Shown: in pieces, positions 1 through 7,163 of the stretch
Numbering within the stretch: position 1 is the first letter of the stretch
Layout: each line of letters begins with the position of its first letter
Assembly (NCBI GenBank): GCA_958403385.1
Contig: CATXXC010000027.1
Coordinates: 1-24,723 of the forward strand
Direction: 5' to 3'
DNA length: 24,723 bases
Source: an uncultured Collinsella sp.
GTDB lineage: Bacteria; Actinomycetota; Coriobacteriia; Coriobacteriales; Coriobacteriaceae
The notes under the pieces: generated by a model
Database searches by the model: none
What the model was told of the DNA's origin: nothing
What the model saw: the letters and a program-made list of their open reading frames with translations, nothing else
Translations under genes and position numbers: made by a program

Positions 1-1037
1 AGCCCGACCAGCAGCCTCCTGTCGTGCCAGGCCGGCCCGGCCACGTACTCGCGGCCCGCCGCCGTGACGTAGCCCCGCTTGTCGGCCTTGGCCGGCACCC
101 ACCGCACCGCGTCGAAGGGGACGCCGGGCAGCGCGCGCATCTCGGCGAGGTCGTCGGCGAGGGCCTCGGGCGTCGGCCTGCCGTCGCGGGCGCGCGAGGC
201 GGCGTTGAGCCCGGCGCACCCCGCGGCGAGGTGGCGGTTGAGCTCCTCCATCGACCCGAAGGACGGGACCGGGACCAAGAGGTTGCGCCGCAGGAACCCC
301 ACGGCGTTCTCGACGGAGCCCTTCTCGTTGCCGGAGTAGGGGTTGCAGTACCTGGCCTCGAAGCGGTAGTGGGCCCTGAACTGCGAGAACAGCCTCGACT
401 CGGTGACCTCGCCGCGGACCATCCTGCCCGCCTCGGTGGCGTTGTCGAGGACCATCACCCTGGGGGCGCGCCCCCAGCGCCCGAATATCTCGGCCAGCCC
501 CGCGCACATGCACTCAGACGCCTGCGAGCGCGCCGCGACGAACTGGCGGTCGTTCGAGCGCGGCAGCGTCGCCGCCAGCAGCTTGAGGTCGAGCTCCTCG
601 CCGGCGATGACGGCGCGGAAGTTGCCGTAGTCGGCCTGGCAGGTCCCCGCCGGCCACTCGAGCTCCAGGTAGCCCTCGCCGCCGCCCGCCGACCGCGCCT
701 GCCGCCAGTCGAGCACGAACCTGCGGACCGTCGAGTAGGACCCCTCGTAGCCCCGCTCGTCGACGAGCCTGTCGAAGACCCTCTTGGCGGTGTGGCGCTG
801 CTTGCGGGGCGCACCGAGGTCGGCCTCGAGCACCGACTCGACCCAGGTCTCGTGGCCCTCGAGCGCTGGCCTCCGCCGCCGCTCGGGCAGCGGGGGCTCC
901 GGCGACATGTCCTCCATGTCGGCGTACTTCGCGACGGTGTTGCGGCTCACCCGCAGCCTCTTCGCGATCTCCGCCCTCGGCACGCCGTCGGCGTCCATCG
1001 AGCGTATATCATTCCTTACGTCCAGGGGCACGGTCAT
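1..1037 (-). CDS. istA: IS21-family transposase IstA, C-terminus beyond the window
   Basis: This is the DDE transposase of an IS21 element, acting with the ATPase IstB. Reading leftwards from 1037 the frame is open to base 1, about 345 codons, so the protein is cut only by the window edge. An N-terminal helix-turn-helix (AEIAKRLRVSRNTVAKY) is followed by the integrase core. The core acidic residues appear in order: Asp in QADYGNF, Asp in VMVLDNATEAG, and Glu in NPYSGNEKGSVEN. The start chosen is ATG 1037, preceded by AAGGA with 8-nt spacing. An in-frame ATG at 1046 is also possible but has a poorer ribosome site. istB should follow immediately to the left. Confidence 0.9.
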   Translation of the reverse strand, partial: MTVPLDVRNDIRSMDADGVPRAEIAKRLRVSRNTVAKYADMEDMSPEPPLPERRRRPALEGHETWVESVLEADLGAPRKQRHTAKRVFDRLVDERGYEGSYSTVRRFVLDWRQARSAGGGEGYLELEWPAGTCQADYGNFRAVIAGEELDLKLLAATLPRSNDRQFVAARSQASECMCAGLAEIFGRWGRAPRVMVLDNATEAGRMVRGEVTESRLFSQFRAHYRFEARYCNPYSGNEKGSVENAVGFLRRNLLVPVPSFGSMEELNRHLAAGCAGLNAASRARDGRPTPEALADDLAEMRALPGVPFDAVRWVPAKADKRGYVTAAGREYVAGPAWHDRRLLVG

Positions 1038-1151
1038 CTCCTCCATCCTTCCCGGGCGGGCTCGCCAAAGTTGCCGCCCGGGAAACCGTATGACGAGGGC
1101 CGCGCCCCTGGCCCCGGGACACGGCCCACTTGATCAAACTGCTCAATTATT

Positions 1152-1184
1152 CGTGACCACGGTGCTCAGAAAACCGTGACCACG
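1152..1184. repeat. IS21 terminal direct repeats (CGTGACCACG x2)
   Basis: The 10-mer CGTGACCACG occurs at 1152-1161 and again at 1175-1184 in the non-coding end of the IS21 element. IS21-family ends characteristically carry repeated transposase-binding sequences, so these are probably IstA binding sites (inference). Confidence 0.55.
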
Positions 1185-1211
1185 AGGACCAATTCTTAGT
1201 GAACATCAACA

Positions 1212-1568
1212 CTCCCACACGGCGACGGCGCCCGGGTAGCGCGACCACTCCCCGCGGAAGGCCTCCCAGGCCGACTCGGCGGCCGCCAGCGAGGGCGCGC
1301 CGTAGACCGCGCGCACGGAGCGGCAGAACGCCGCGGCCTCCTTCTGCGGGACGTACCTCAGCGAGTTGCGGACCAGGTGGACGACGCAGCGCCGGCGCAC
1401 CGCCCGCGGGAACACGGACGCGAGCCCCTCGCCCAGCCCGGCCACGCCGTCGGAGCTGACGTAGAGGACGTCCTCCACGCCGCGGGCCCTGAGCTCGTCG
1501 AACACCTGCATCCAGCGGTGGGCGCCCTCGGAGTCGTCCATCCACAGGCCCAGGATGTCCAGATTTCC
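1212..1568 (-). pseudogene. IS256/Mutator-family transposase fragment, interrupted by IS21
   Basis: The minus-strand frame encodes the central part of a Mutator/IS256 transposase. It runs from LDILGLWMDDSEGAHRWMQ through VYVSSDG-like and CVVHLVRNSLRYV segments typical of the family core to SRYPGAVAVWE. After this last residue the sequence enters the IS21 end and stops, so the C-terminal third has been displaced. The N-terminal third is absent: upstream of about 1568 the frame stays open but resembles nothing in the family and has no start. It is therefore a non-functional remnant broken on both sides. The other part may survive left of the IS21 element. Confidence 0.75.
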
Positions 1569-1660
1569 ACGCTCGTGCTGCGCGTTCGCGAAACACGCGG
1601 GTGTTGATTGGGATTGATACGAATCACGACATGAAGCCGTAAGGGTTGCCCAGAGGCTGC

Positions 1661-1700
1661 AAAAAGAAAAGCCCCCGACCTGTTTTTTGCAGGCCAGGGG
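1661..1700 (-). terminator. Rho-independent terminator (minus strand)
   Basis: Arms at 1672-1682 and 1690-1700 form an 11-bp stem with two G-U pairs around a 7-nt loop. On the minus strand the stem is followed by TTTTCTTTTT (1670-1661). It would end minus-strand transcription coming from the TIR operon, whose last gene ends at 2067. A terminator with the same tail sits left of the second guaA-like core. Confidence 0.7.
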
Positions 1701-1721
1701 TTTGATGCACGTGGATATGGA

Positions 1722-1733
1722 CTACTCCCACTC
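1722..1733 (-). other. guaA-tail-like attachment core 1
   Basis: CTACTCCCACTC reads on the minus strand as codons for E-W-E-stop, the invariant last residues of GMP synthase (TIEWE). The 3' end of guaA is an established integration site for islands. No guaA body lies to the right, so this is best read as an att remnant left by an integrated element. The match is short (12 bp) and rests on the three related copies at 5806, 14169 and 19241. Confidence 0.5.
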
Positions 1734-1838
1734 TTTTACGTTCGTTTGCCGTGGCGCCAATTCATTTGTTTCTAGTTTGGTCGTTGATCTTGGGCATCTT
1801 ACCGCCGAATCCTGCCGCATGTCTTCGCGTAGGCGTTT

Positions 1839-1915
1839 GAGACAAACCCTGGGACAAATCCGCAAACATTTCGCAGCCCGCGGACGCGCAGTTTCGTTTT
1901 TGTCCCGGGGACAAA
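1839..1915. repeat. GGGACAAA word array right of core 1
   Basis: The stretch 1569-2066 has no convincing gene. Within it, GAGACAAA (1839), GGGACAAA (1851-1858), its inverse TTTGTCCC (1899-1906) and GGGACAAA (1908-1915) form a short direct/inverted array. The 15-mer TTTCGTTTTTGTCCC inside it recurs exactly near 19423-19437, right of core 4. This layout resembles integrase arm-type sites beside an att core (inference). Confidence 0.5.
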
Positions 1916-2066
1916 CCGAGCGGGTTTCGAGGCTCAGAACCGTTCGAAACGGATGTCAAAACGACCAATTAGCCTCTTTGACGCCCGGCTTGCGAAATGA
2001 ATCGTAGTCAGCGGCTTTGACATCATACATTTCCGCAGGTCGAAACAGATACGCAAGAACGAGTGT

Positions 2067-3461
2067 CTAGCCAACGCCGTTGTTCATAAATACTTCAATC
2101 AGCCGTTCTTTTACGCTTGCAACAATAGAGCCGAAAAATGACGAAGGAAGTAGTTGCTCCAACGAAACGCATTTAACAGCCCCTTGGGTGTTGAGAGCGA
2201 CTTCCCCTGCGAGCAGACTTCTATCAATTGCGATAGCGCTAGAAGAATTTGCGAAATCCTCGATTTGCCTAATGCCTTGCCGATATTCAACGTCTTCAAC
2301 CTTATCCATGATTTCGTCTCTTATGAAACCCATAGGCAAAGTGGCCTTTGTGACTTGCATATTCCCGTTAATACCACTGTATCTGAAATTACTGCTTTTA
2401 GTTTTTCTGTAGTCCGGAAGATCGTCATCGCTCTCGTAGCCTCTAAGTTCGCTTCTAATCCACCCTTCCAAAGGCTTGTTTTGACCTTCTTTCGCAATTA
2501 CAAGCGCCCGATAGAGAGACTTTTCCAAAGAAACCCTATCTTCGATCAGATCTGTAAGATTCGCATTCTCGTCTGCCGATTCGATGGCCTTTATCTCTTC
2601 AGGGCTTAGTGGAGTAATCGCGAAGCAAGATTCCAGAAAAGAGTCTCTATCATGTTCCCAAGCGCTTTCGTTGATTTGTTGTTTGCCAAAGAAAAGAAGC
2701 AAGTCATTCTTCAAACTATTAAGGTCGTACCTTACGTTGCCGCTATCAAGGCAAAGGGCAAGAGAGTCGGGCCCTACAACTCCTCTCAATTGTGCGGGAC
2801 TCATTCCAGGAAGAAGGATCGGGATGGACTTCGCGCCCTGCACCCATGCAGCACCCATTTCATTTAGCGAAGCCGGACTGGAGTAGTAGTTGTCTTTAGA
2901 AATTACGAACAGAACAAAGAGTTCATAGTCCTTAAAACAGTTTTTCAAGAACTCGTAGATATTCTTTCCGAGCGGGATACCATATCCAGGATAAGAGGAG
3001 CAGAAGACATCTTTATCCGTAAAGCCGATTTTGCGAAGCAGGTCAACAAGTGAAGCTACATATTCGGAATCTTTTGTTGAATGACTAATAAAAATAAGTT
3101 TTTGCCTGATTTGAGACGGACTGTCGCAGGAGCTGACGGACGAATTAAACCATTGTTCGTTATCCTCGATGGCGCTTATGATGTGAGGAAGTCGTCTCAT
3201 ATTGTCTTCGTGTGTATCGGTATTGAAGACGTATTCGTTGCTCCTGATACTGTCAATATTCTTTTCATACCAGGAGGCGATTTCCTTGCATGCATACAGT
3301 ATTCCATCCATGTCTTTTGTTTCTAATGATTCTTCCAAAAGTTGCCTAGTAGAAGTAATGGGTGCGTCGCTGGTGTATTGATCTATTGATGCAGAAATGC
3401 CATTTAACTGCGACCTTAGAGTTGCATAGTTTGGGATTATCTGAAGATCAGAATCGCTCAT
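2067..3461 (-). CDS. TIR-domain protein with C-terminal AbiTii domain
   Basis: This 464-residue protein looks like an anti-phage effector. Residues 1-115 form an unassigned helical region. Residues 121-260 form a TIR domain opening with KLIFISHSTKD, with the likely NADase glutamate at E201 in SPASLNEMGAAW. Residues 303 to the end resemble the AbiTii abortive-infection domain (LIEDRVSLEKSLYRALVIAK...GWIRSELRGY). TIR domains of this class usually cleave NAD+ when infection is sensed. The gene lies 5 bp downstream of the small membrane protein gene and closes the AbiE operon. It is strikingly AT-rich compared with the upstream AbiE genes, so it was probably added to the operon by transfer. The ATG at 3461 has an AGGG motif 8 nt upstream. 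Confidence 0.82.
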   Translation of the reverse strand: MSDSDLQIIPNYATLRSQLNGISASIDQYTSDAPITSTRQLLEESLETKDMDGILYACKEIASWYEKNIDSIRSNEYVFNTDTHEDNMRRLPHIISAIEDNEQWFNSSVSSCDSPSQIRQKLIFISHSTKDSEYVASLVDLLRKIGFTDKDVFCSSYPGYGIPLGKNIYEFLKNCFKDYELFVLFVISKDNYYSSPASLNEMGAAWVQGAKSIPILLPGMSPAQLRGVVGPDSLALCLDSGNVRYDLNSLKNDLLLFFGKQQINESAWEHDRDSFLESCFAITPLSPEEIKAIESADENANLTDLIEDRVSLEKSLYRALVIAKEGQNKPLEGWIRSELRGYESDDDLPDYRKTKSSNFRYSGINGNMQVTKATLPMGFIRDEIMDKVEDVEYRQGIRQIEDFANSSSAIAIDRSLLAGEVALNTQGAVKCVSLEQLLPSSFFGSIVASVKERLIEVFMNNGVG

Positions 3462-3466
3462 GATTG

Positions 3467-3772
3467 TTACCCTACTTTCCGGTTCAGGAGCTTATACCGT
3501 CTTTGACGCTCGCTCAGCCAGGACCCTCGTGGAACGTTTTTACTTAGCGATTTCCCACGCGGTCGGACATAAGCCATCCAAAACGCGAGCGGCGCCACCA
3601 CCATGAGGTCTAGTAGCAAGGCGACATTGACGGTAAGCGTCGCAGAGTCCGGGTCGCTCAGCCCCGCTCTCAGAATATCGATGAGGTGCGCTGCCGCGCA
3701 GAGGGCGCCTGCGCCGAGAAGCGTGGCGGCCCACTTGCCATCGTCGGTCGTTTCCATGAGCCCAAGCCGCAT
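3467..3772 (-). CDS. Small two-helix membrane protein in AbiE/TIR operon
   Basis: This 101-residue protein is not recognised as a named family. Two hydrophobic segments are visible, at about residues 14-34 (WAATLLGAGALCAAAHLIDIL) and 46-68 (VNVALLLDLMVVAPLAFWMAYV). A basic tail ending RQRRYKLLNRKVG follows. It is predicted to sit in the cytoplasmic membrane as a hairpin. It starts 9 bp after the AbiEii stop and ends 5 bp before the TIR gene, so it is translated as part of one operon, with GGGTAGG as ribosome site. Position next to a TIR effector suggests a membrane anchor, sensor or effector partner, but this is inference only. Confidence 0.7.
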   Translation of the reverse strand: MRLGLMETTDDGKWAATLLGAGALCAAAHLIDILRAGLSDPDSATLTVNVALLLDLMVVAPLAFWMAYVRPRGKSLSKNVPRGSWLSERQRRYKLLNRKVG

Positions 3773-3781
3773 AGCGTGAAC

Positions 3782-4699
3782 CTACCCTTCCTTTGTGTCT
3801 GCCGGCTCTTTTCGCCTCCAACACAGGGAATCGGAATCCCAAAAGGCGTTTTCCCGCGCGAGGGTTCCACCGAGGGCGGGGTCGAAGAGCGCGGAGGCAA
3901 GCGACGTTGCCGCCGCGAAAGAGGCATGCTCCTCGGGGAGGCCGCTCTTCTTGGCGAATGCCGCGAAGCTCCCCGCCCAGGCAGCCGGCGCCTCGAAGCG
4001 CGACGGCACGCCCATGCCGCGCTTGCGGCACTCGCATTCGATAGCACGGGCGAGGTCCTTGAGGGCGAGGGTGACGTTCGTCGCGTAGTAGACGACGTCG
4101 ACGAGGTCCTTCATCCTCGACGAGGGCCAGCCGCCCGGTTGCGTCTCCATTATGGCGCACAGCTTGTCTGCCAGCTGGTCGGGAAGAGGATAGACGAGGT
4201 AATCGCACGACTCGAGCCCCTCGACGCGAACCCTGTTCGCGGGGGCGATGCGGTCTGCGGGCTGCGTGATGTCGCAGTCCAGCGACAGGTCGATGAGGAT
4301 GGGGTCCTTCTCTTCATGGCCCAAGAAGGTCTGGAAGCGCAGCTTGAGCAGACGCGAGTAGCCGTTGTCGTCAAGCGATTCGGACCATTTGTCAAGCTTG
4401 AACGAGAGAAAATCCCCCATATCCCTGCCGGCGAGTTCGGCGAGCGCCGCGAGCGCGTCCTCGGACGACTCCCGCGATGCCGTCGCGAAGTCGATGTCAC
4501 GCGTGGCGCGGCCGTCGGGAATGCGCGCGAGCAGCCCGCCTCCGCCCTTAAGGATGAAGCGGCCGTCGGGGTCACTGAACACCCTGCACAGGAACCGGTC
4601 GCGCAAAGCCTGGCGATAGCCGTCCCCGGGGTCGCCGCCCCTGTCGCGAACGGCCTTCTTCAGGGCCCTGTCGAGCTGGCCTCCGTTCTCGTACGTCAT
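3782..4699 (-). CDS. abiEii: AbiEii toxin, nucleotidyltransferase
   Basis: This is the toxin of the type IV AbiE toxin-antitoxin/abortive-infection system, a DNA polymerase beta-like nucleotidyltransferase. In the 305-residue protein the family motifs are intact: KGGGGLLARI at 51-60, then R64 to the DID triad at 68-70, and a later DQLADKL lysine motif. Further acidic residues (ILIDLSLDCDI) follow. Length fits the family (about 250-310). Its ATG overlaps the AbiEi stop by 4 bp (ATGA), giving translational coupling with the antitoxin upstream. Codon use is typical of the high-GC host, unlike the TIR gene at the end of the operon. Confidence 0.9.
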   Translation of the reverse strand: MTYENGGQLDRALKKAVRDRGGDPGDGYRQALRDRFLCRVFSDPDGRFILKGGGGLLARIPDGRATRDIDFATASRESSEDALAALAELAGRDMGDFLSFKLDKWSESLDDNGYSRLLKLRFQTFLGHEEKDPILIDLSLDCDITQPADRIAPANRVRVEGLESCDYLVYPLPDQLADKLCAIMETQPGGWPSSRMKDLVDVVYYATNVTLALKDLARAIECECRKRGMGVPSRFEAPAAWAGSFAAFAKKSGLPEEHASFAAATSLASALFDPALGGTLARENAFWDSDSLCWRRKEPADTKEG

Positions 4700-5334
4700 T
4701 CTTTCCGCCTCCTAACTAGCGAATCGTACAGGCTGGTCCCCGCCGGCATCCCGACTTTTGCCCCCCTCGCGTCGACCGATTGTCTCAGGGTCCCCTCATC
4801 CTCGACGAGGCCCCTTTCGAGCGCGTCCGCGAGCACGTTCGCGACCAGGCTCAGGTCCTCCCCGGAGTCTATCAGGTCCACCACCGTGAGCCAGGGCTTC
4901 GTCGCCGGGATGCCCGAGACAATCGCCACGTCCTTCGAGTCGAGGCGGCGCTTCCTGATAATCAGGTTTGAGCGCTTGGTCTGCTTTCTCTCGAGCGTGC
5001 AGAACTCGTAGGGCGAAGGGCCGACCTCGCCGATGCCGTAGAGCCACGCCGCCGTCGCCCCCATGGCGACGGGCACGCCCTCGCCCGCGAGGTCGCCGGG
5101 GCACCTCCCCGGGTCAATCGACAGCCAGGCCGCGAGAACGTCCTCCTCCCGCGTGCTCGGCGATCCGCCCATACGGTAGACGCCCTTCGCGAGCCTCTCT
5201 ATGTTGCCAAGCCCCTTCAGCCTCGAAAGCGCGTACCGCTCGACGCCGAGCGCCTTCGCCTGCGCAGACGTGAAGAGCCCCCTTTGGGAAGAAGCGATAT
5301 CGTTGACGGCTCGTATGGCTTCAATCAGTTTCAT
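4696..5334 (-). CDS. abiEi: AbiEi antitoxin, winged-helix transcriptional regulator
   Basis: This is the antitoxin and autorepressor of the AbiE system, 212 residues. An N-terminal winged helix (about residues 18-57, GLFTSAQAKALGVERYALSRL...GVYRMGG) is followed by the AbiEi C-terminal domain (ATAAWLYGIGE, then TKPWLTVVDLIDSGEDLS). The start at 5334 (MKLIEAIRAV) is preferred over the in-frame ATG at 5388 because the extra 18 cysteine-rich residues would be encoded by an operator palindrome. There is no clear Shine-Dalgarno sequence, so translation may be leaderless or weak. It is the first gene of the four-gene operon, and AbiEi proteins repress their own promoters by binding inverted repeats. 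Confidence 0.88.
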   Translation of the reverse strand: MKLIEAIRAVNDIASSQRGLFTSAQAKALGVERYALSRLKGLGNIERLAKGVYRMGGSPSTREEDVLAAWLSIDPGRCPGDLAGEGVPVAMGATAAWLYGIGEVGPSPYEFCTLERKQTKRSNLIIRKRRLDSKDVAIVSGIPATKPWLTVVDLIDSGEDLSLVANVLADALERGLVEDEGTLRQSVDARGAKVGMPAGTSLYDSLVRRRKE

Positions 5335-5369
5335 GCTTGCATTGTAGCAAATATTGCAACAATGCAAGC
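5335..5369 (-). promoter_or_regulatory. AbiEi operator: 35-bp palindrome abutting the start codon
   Basis: GCTTGCATTGT (5335-5345) and ACAATGCAAGC (5359-5369) are perfect 11-bp inverted repeats. The spacer contains GCAA-ATA-TTGC, extending the palindrome inward. It touches the AbiEi start codon. AbiE operons are negatively autoregulated through inverted repeats, so this is the expected AbiEi binding site and probably overlaps the promoter (inference). Confidence 0.75.
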
Positions 5370-5448
5370 AAATATACTTAGAATGCACGGTGATATTCAG
5401 CGGTATTCGGGGTTGCCGAAACTGCGAAAACCGATTATCTCGTTTCTT

Positions 5449-5711
5449 TATTCCCGCTTGTTTACCTGGACAAATACAATCGACGAGAGCCTGACCCAGC
5501 TCGCAGTTTCAACTTAGTTTCGGCCGCTCGAAATCGGCTCTCGATGGACCCGAATTGTGAATTATTCCCGCAGGGCCCTATTATTCCCGCACCGCCGTGT
5601 ACTCCGCCGTACCGCCCAGTAGGGGCATACGGGAATAATCGAGTCGTTTTCCCAGGTAGACATGCAAAAAGAAAGCCTCCGAACCAGAGGGTTCGGAGGC
5701 CGTTATTCCCG
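5449..5711. repeat. TATTCCCG word array left of core 2
   Basis: TATTCCCG appears at 5449-5456, 5563-5570, 5582-5589 and 5704-5711, and inverted as CGGGAATA at 5630-5637. The surrounding 5389-5805 stretch has no gene. Five copies of an 8-mer in 263 bp, in both orientations and with uneven spacing, is not a CRISPR or tandem repeat. It resembles protein-binding arm sites at the right end of the AbiE/TIR interval. Confidence 0.55.
5666..5700 (-). terminator. Rho-independent terminator (minus strand)
   Basis: A perfect 11-bp stem GCCTCCGAACC/GGTTCGGAGGC (5675-5685 and 5690-5700) with a 4-nt loop is followed on the minus strand by TTTCTTTTT. It would stop minus-strand transcripts entering from the gene ending at 6051 before they reach the AbiE operon. 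Confidence 0.8.
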
Positions 5712-5805
5712 TTATTTCGCTGGTGGCTTTGCCCTGGGACGATGCCGAAACAGCACCCGGCGGTACTCGGCGACACCAAAACGCGAGTTCAGAAGCCAGT
5801 TCCCG

Positions 5806-5820
5806 CTACTCCCACTCGGT
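5806..5820 (-). other. guaA-tail-like attachment core 2
   Basis: CTACTCCCACTCGGT reads on the minus strand as ...T-E-W-E-stop, preceded by codons giving LITEWE. It shares 12 bp with core 1 and 14 of 15 bp with core 4. No guaA gene is attached, so it is interpreted as a junction between successive integrated islands. Confidence 0.55.
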
Positions 5821-5912
5821 AATCAAATCGTGCACTTCCATAACCTCTCGTCTACGTGGTGTACCGTCGTCTCCCCTTTTATCAGAGTTGGGCGATTTTC
5901 GGGTACCCGAGC

Positions 5913-5933
5913 TGAACTCAAATTGAACTCAAC
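5913..5933 (+). repeat. AACTCAA direct-repeat pair, left end of interval 2
   Basis: Two direct copies of AACTCAA separated by 4 nt (AACTCAAATTGAACTCAA). The same composite motif occurs inverted at 13975-13995, near the other end of this interval, with one difference in 18 bp. The rest of 5821-6050 holds no gene that I can see. Confidence 0.5.
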
Positions 5934-6050
5934 AACGACTTATCGGTCGGGGGCTTCCTAGCGAGAATATACAGAGGCGCACATTTCGCAGGGAACCTCC
6001 CATTCGTTATTTTATCGGGATGCTGTCAAGGCAGCGTCAATGCGTTCGAC

Positions 6051-6734
6051 CTACACCTTCTCGCTTGTCGAGGCTTCGTCTGCAGGACCATCGGAATCAA
6101 TACGGAATCGATCGGCATACCATTCATCCGAAGCAATCACCATATGGAGCATCTGGAGATGCAGGTCGACATAGTGGCAGAACGCCTTGCCGCATTCCAC
6201 GAGAGGCACATTGTTTCTCTCGTTGGGCTCGGCTCCAAAATTAAACTCGACCTCATAGTCCTCCCCAGGCACACCCATGCTCGGCAGAATATCAGTGGAG
6301 AAGTGAACGAATCCAGACGTCACCTTGTATACATCTTTTACCTTTGGATCGAACTTCTCGAGTAAGTCTTGAAGTCTTCCATCGGACATCTTCTCGCCCG
6401 AGAAATCTTTCAGCTTTTTTGCAGGCACACCTTGAAACACCTTCTTGAGAAAGTCATCCTGGTCTTCCGCGGCGAATAACGCGAATGTCCTCAGGCAGAC
6501 TCCAACCTGTGCGCGGAGAAGCTGGGCGACGCAAACAAGATTCCTCGACTCGAGCATGGAGATGAATCCGTCTATCAGTCTCATCGCATACTCAGAGGAG
6601 GATGCCAGATATAGATCCCCTTGGGTAAAGTCACCGTTCATGAAGGGAATCACTGCATCGCGCTCAGCGACTCTCAAGGCGCTCAAGCTTTGTTCTATTT
6701 TTTCAGCTTCTTGTTTGAACTGTTCGCTATCCAA
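6051..6734 (-). CDS. Hypothetical protein, HEPN-like helical
   Basis: A 227-residue mostly helical soluble protein with no named family recognised. The segment LESRNLVCVAQLLRAQVGVCLRTFALF resembles a helix common in HEPN-related and phage-defence-associated hypothetical proteins, and VTSGFVHFSTDI follows later. No canonical R-x4-6-H catalytic motif is visible, so an RNase role is not supported. The start is uncertain: the frame extends to a TTG at 6779 without a ribosome site, whereas TTG 6734 has a G-rich stretch 4 nt upstream. The gene ends 230 bp right of core 2 and its transcript would meet the terminator at 5666-5700. Confidence 0.6.
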   Translation of the reverse strand: MDSEQFKQEAEKIEQSLSALRVAERDAVIPFMNGDFTQGDLYLASSSEYAMRLIDGFISMLESRNLVCVAQLLRAQVGVCLRTFALFAAEDQDDFLKKVFQGVPAKKLKDFSGEKMSDGRLQDLLEKFDPKVKDVYKVTSGFVHFSTDILPSMGVPGEDYEVEFNFGAEPNERNNVPLVECGKAFCHYVDLHLQMLHMVIASDEWYADRFRIDSDGPADEASTSEKV

Positions 6735-6912
6735 AATGCCCCCCAAATGCCGGCTTCTCAACAAATCAAAAAAAAGCAAGAGAGACAGAGATTGGGTTCA
6801 TGCCCCACTGAACCCGCGCTTCCAGTCGAGGCACTCCTCCCCGGAGATCTCCCCGGAGTCCCGCCTCTCGCGCCCCCCACGGAACTGTCCATATCAGTGC
6901 AGCCAGCCCACA

Positions 6913-7074
6913 TCGACCAACGCGATATTCGACGCCGAGGAGGCATGCGCGATGCTGCGCATAGGCCGCGGCGCAATGTACCAGCTCGCCAAGGATCACG
7001 ACGACCCGTTCCCGATCAAGTTTTCACGCGCGCCACGCCTTGAGTCGAGCCTCACGTTCCACGCTCTTGAATAA
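6913..7074 (+). pseudogene. Excisionase-type helix-turn-helix fragment
   Basis: The frame encodes TNAIFDAEEACAMLRIGRGAMYQLAKDHDDPFPIKFSR, the signature of the MerR-like excisionase/HTH_17 fold (DxEEAAxxLxIGRxxxYxLxxxxxFPxxxxGR). There is no plausible start nearby and the C-terminus is cut to LESSLTFHALE-stop just before the DUF3800 RNA promoter. It is likely the stub of a xis or small regulator gene. This would be the only trace of recombination machinery found inside the guaA-delimited intervals. Confidence 0.45.
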
Positions 7075-7128
7075 GCTGCGGTTCTGTTTCAGAGACGCCA
7101 TCAACAGCAGCTTCATCCCACCCCTCTC

Positions 7129-7157
7129 TTGTATTCGCCGCCAGCACATGCTATAAG
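7129..7157 (+). promoter_or_regulatory. Promoter of DUF3800-associated RNA, copy 1
   Basis: TTGTAT (-35, 7129-7134) and TATAAG (-10, 7152-7157) are separated by 17 bp. The second module has TTGAAA and TATATA at the same relative place with the same 17-bp spacing although the spacer is unrelated, which supports a real sigma-70-type promoter. Confidence 0.65.
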
Positions 7158-7163
7158 GTTATT

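Larger units (their letters stand above)
1..1211 (-). mobile_element. IS21-family insertion sequence, right end (partial)
   Basis: This is the istA-proximal end of an IS21-family element whose body and istB partner would lie left of the window. The outer end is placed at about 1211 because the minus strand there begins TGTTGATG, and IS21-family ends typically start with TGT. The IS256-type transposase reading frame coming from the right is open up to this point and then hits a stop inside the element. The non-coding end contains a repeated 10-mer, as IS21 ends often do. The exact boundary and target duplication cannot be confirmed without the other end. Confidence 0.75.

Noticed and set aside
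24..1133. Long plus-strand open frame over the IS21 region (369 codons)
   Set aside because: It is antisense to a clear IstA transposase, and its arginine/proline-rich translation is a high-GC shadow.
3686..5011. 441-codon plus-strand frame over the AbiE genes
   Set aside because: It mirrors AbiEii/AbiEi, which have family motifs, coupling and a proper operator; the plus frame has no recognisable domain.
6758..6999. Minus-strand frames under the excisionase-like fragment, including one ending EECLDWKRGFSGA-stop
   Set aside because: No start or family pattern could be supported; the HTH signature on the plus strand is stronger.
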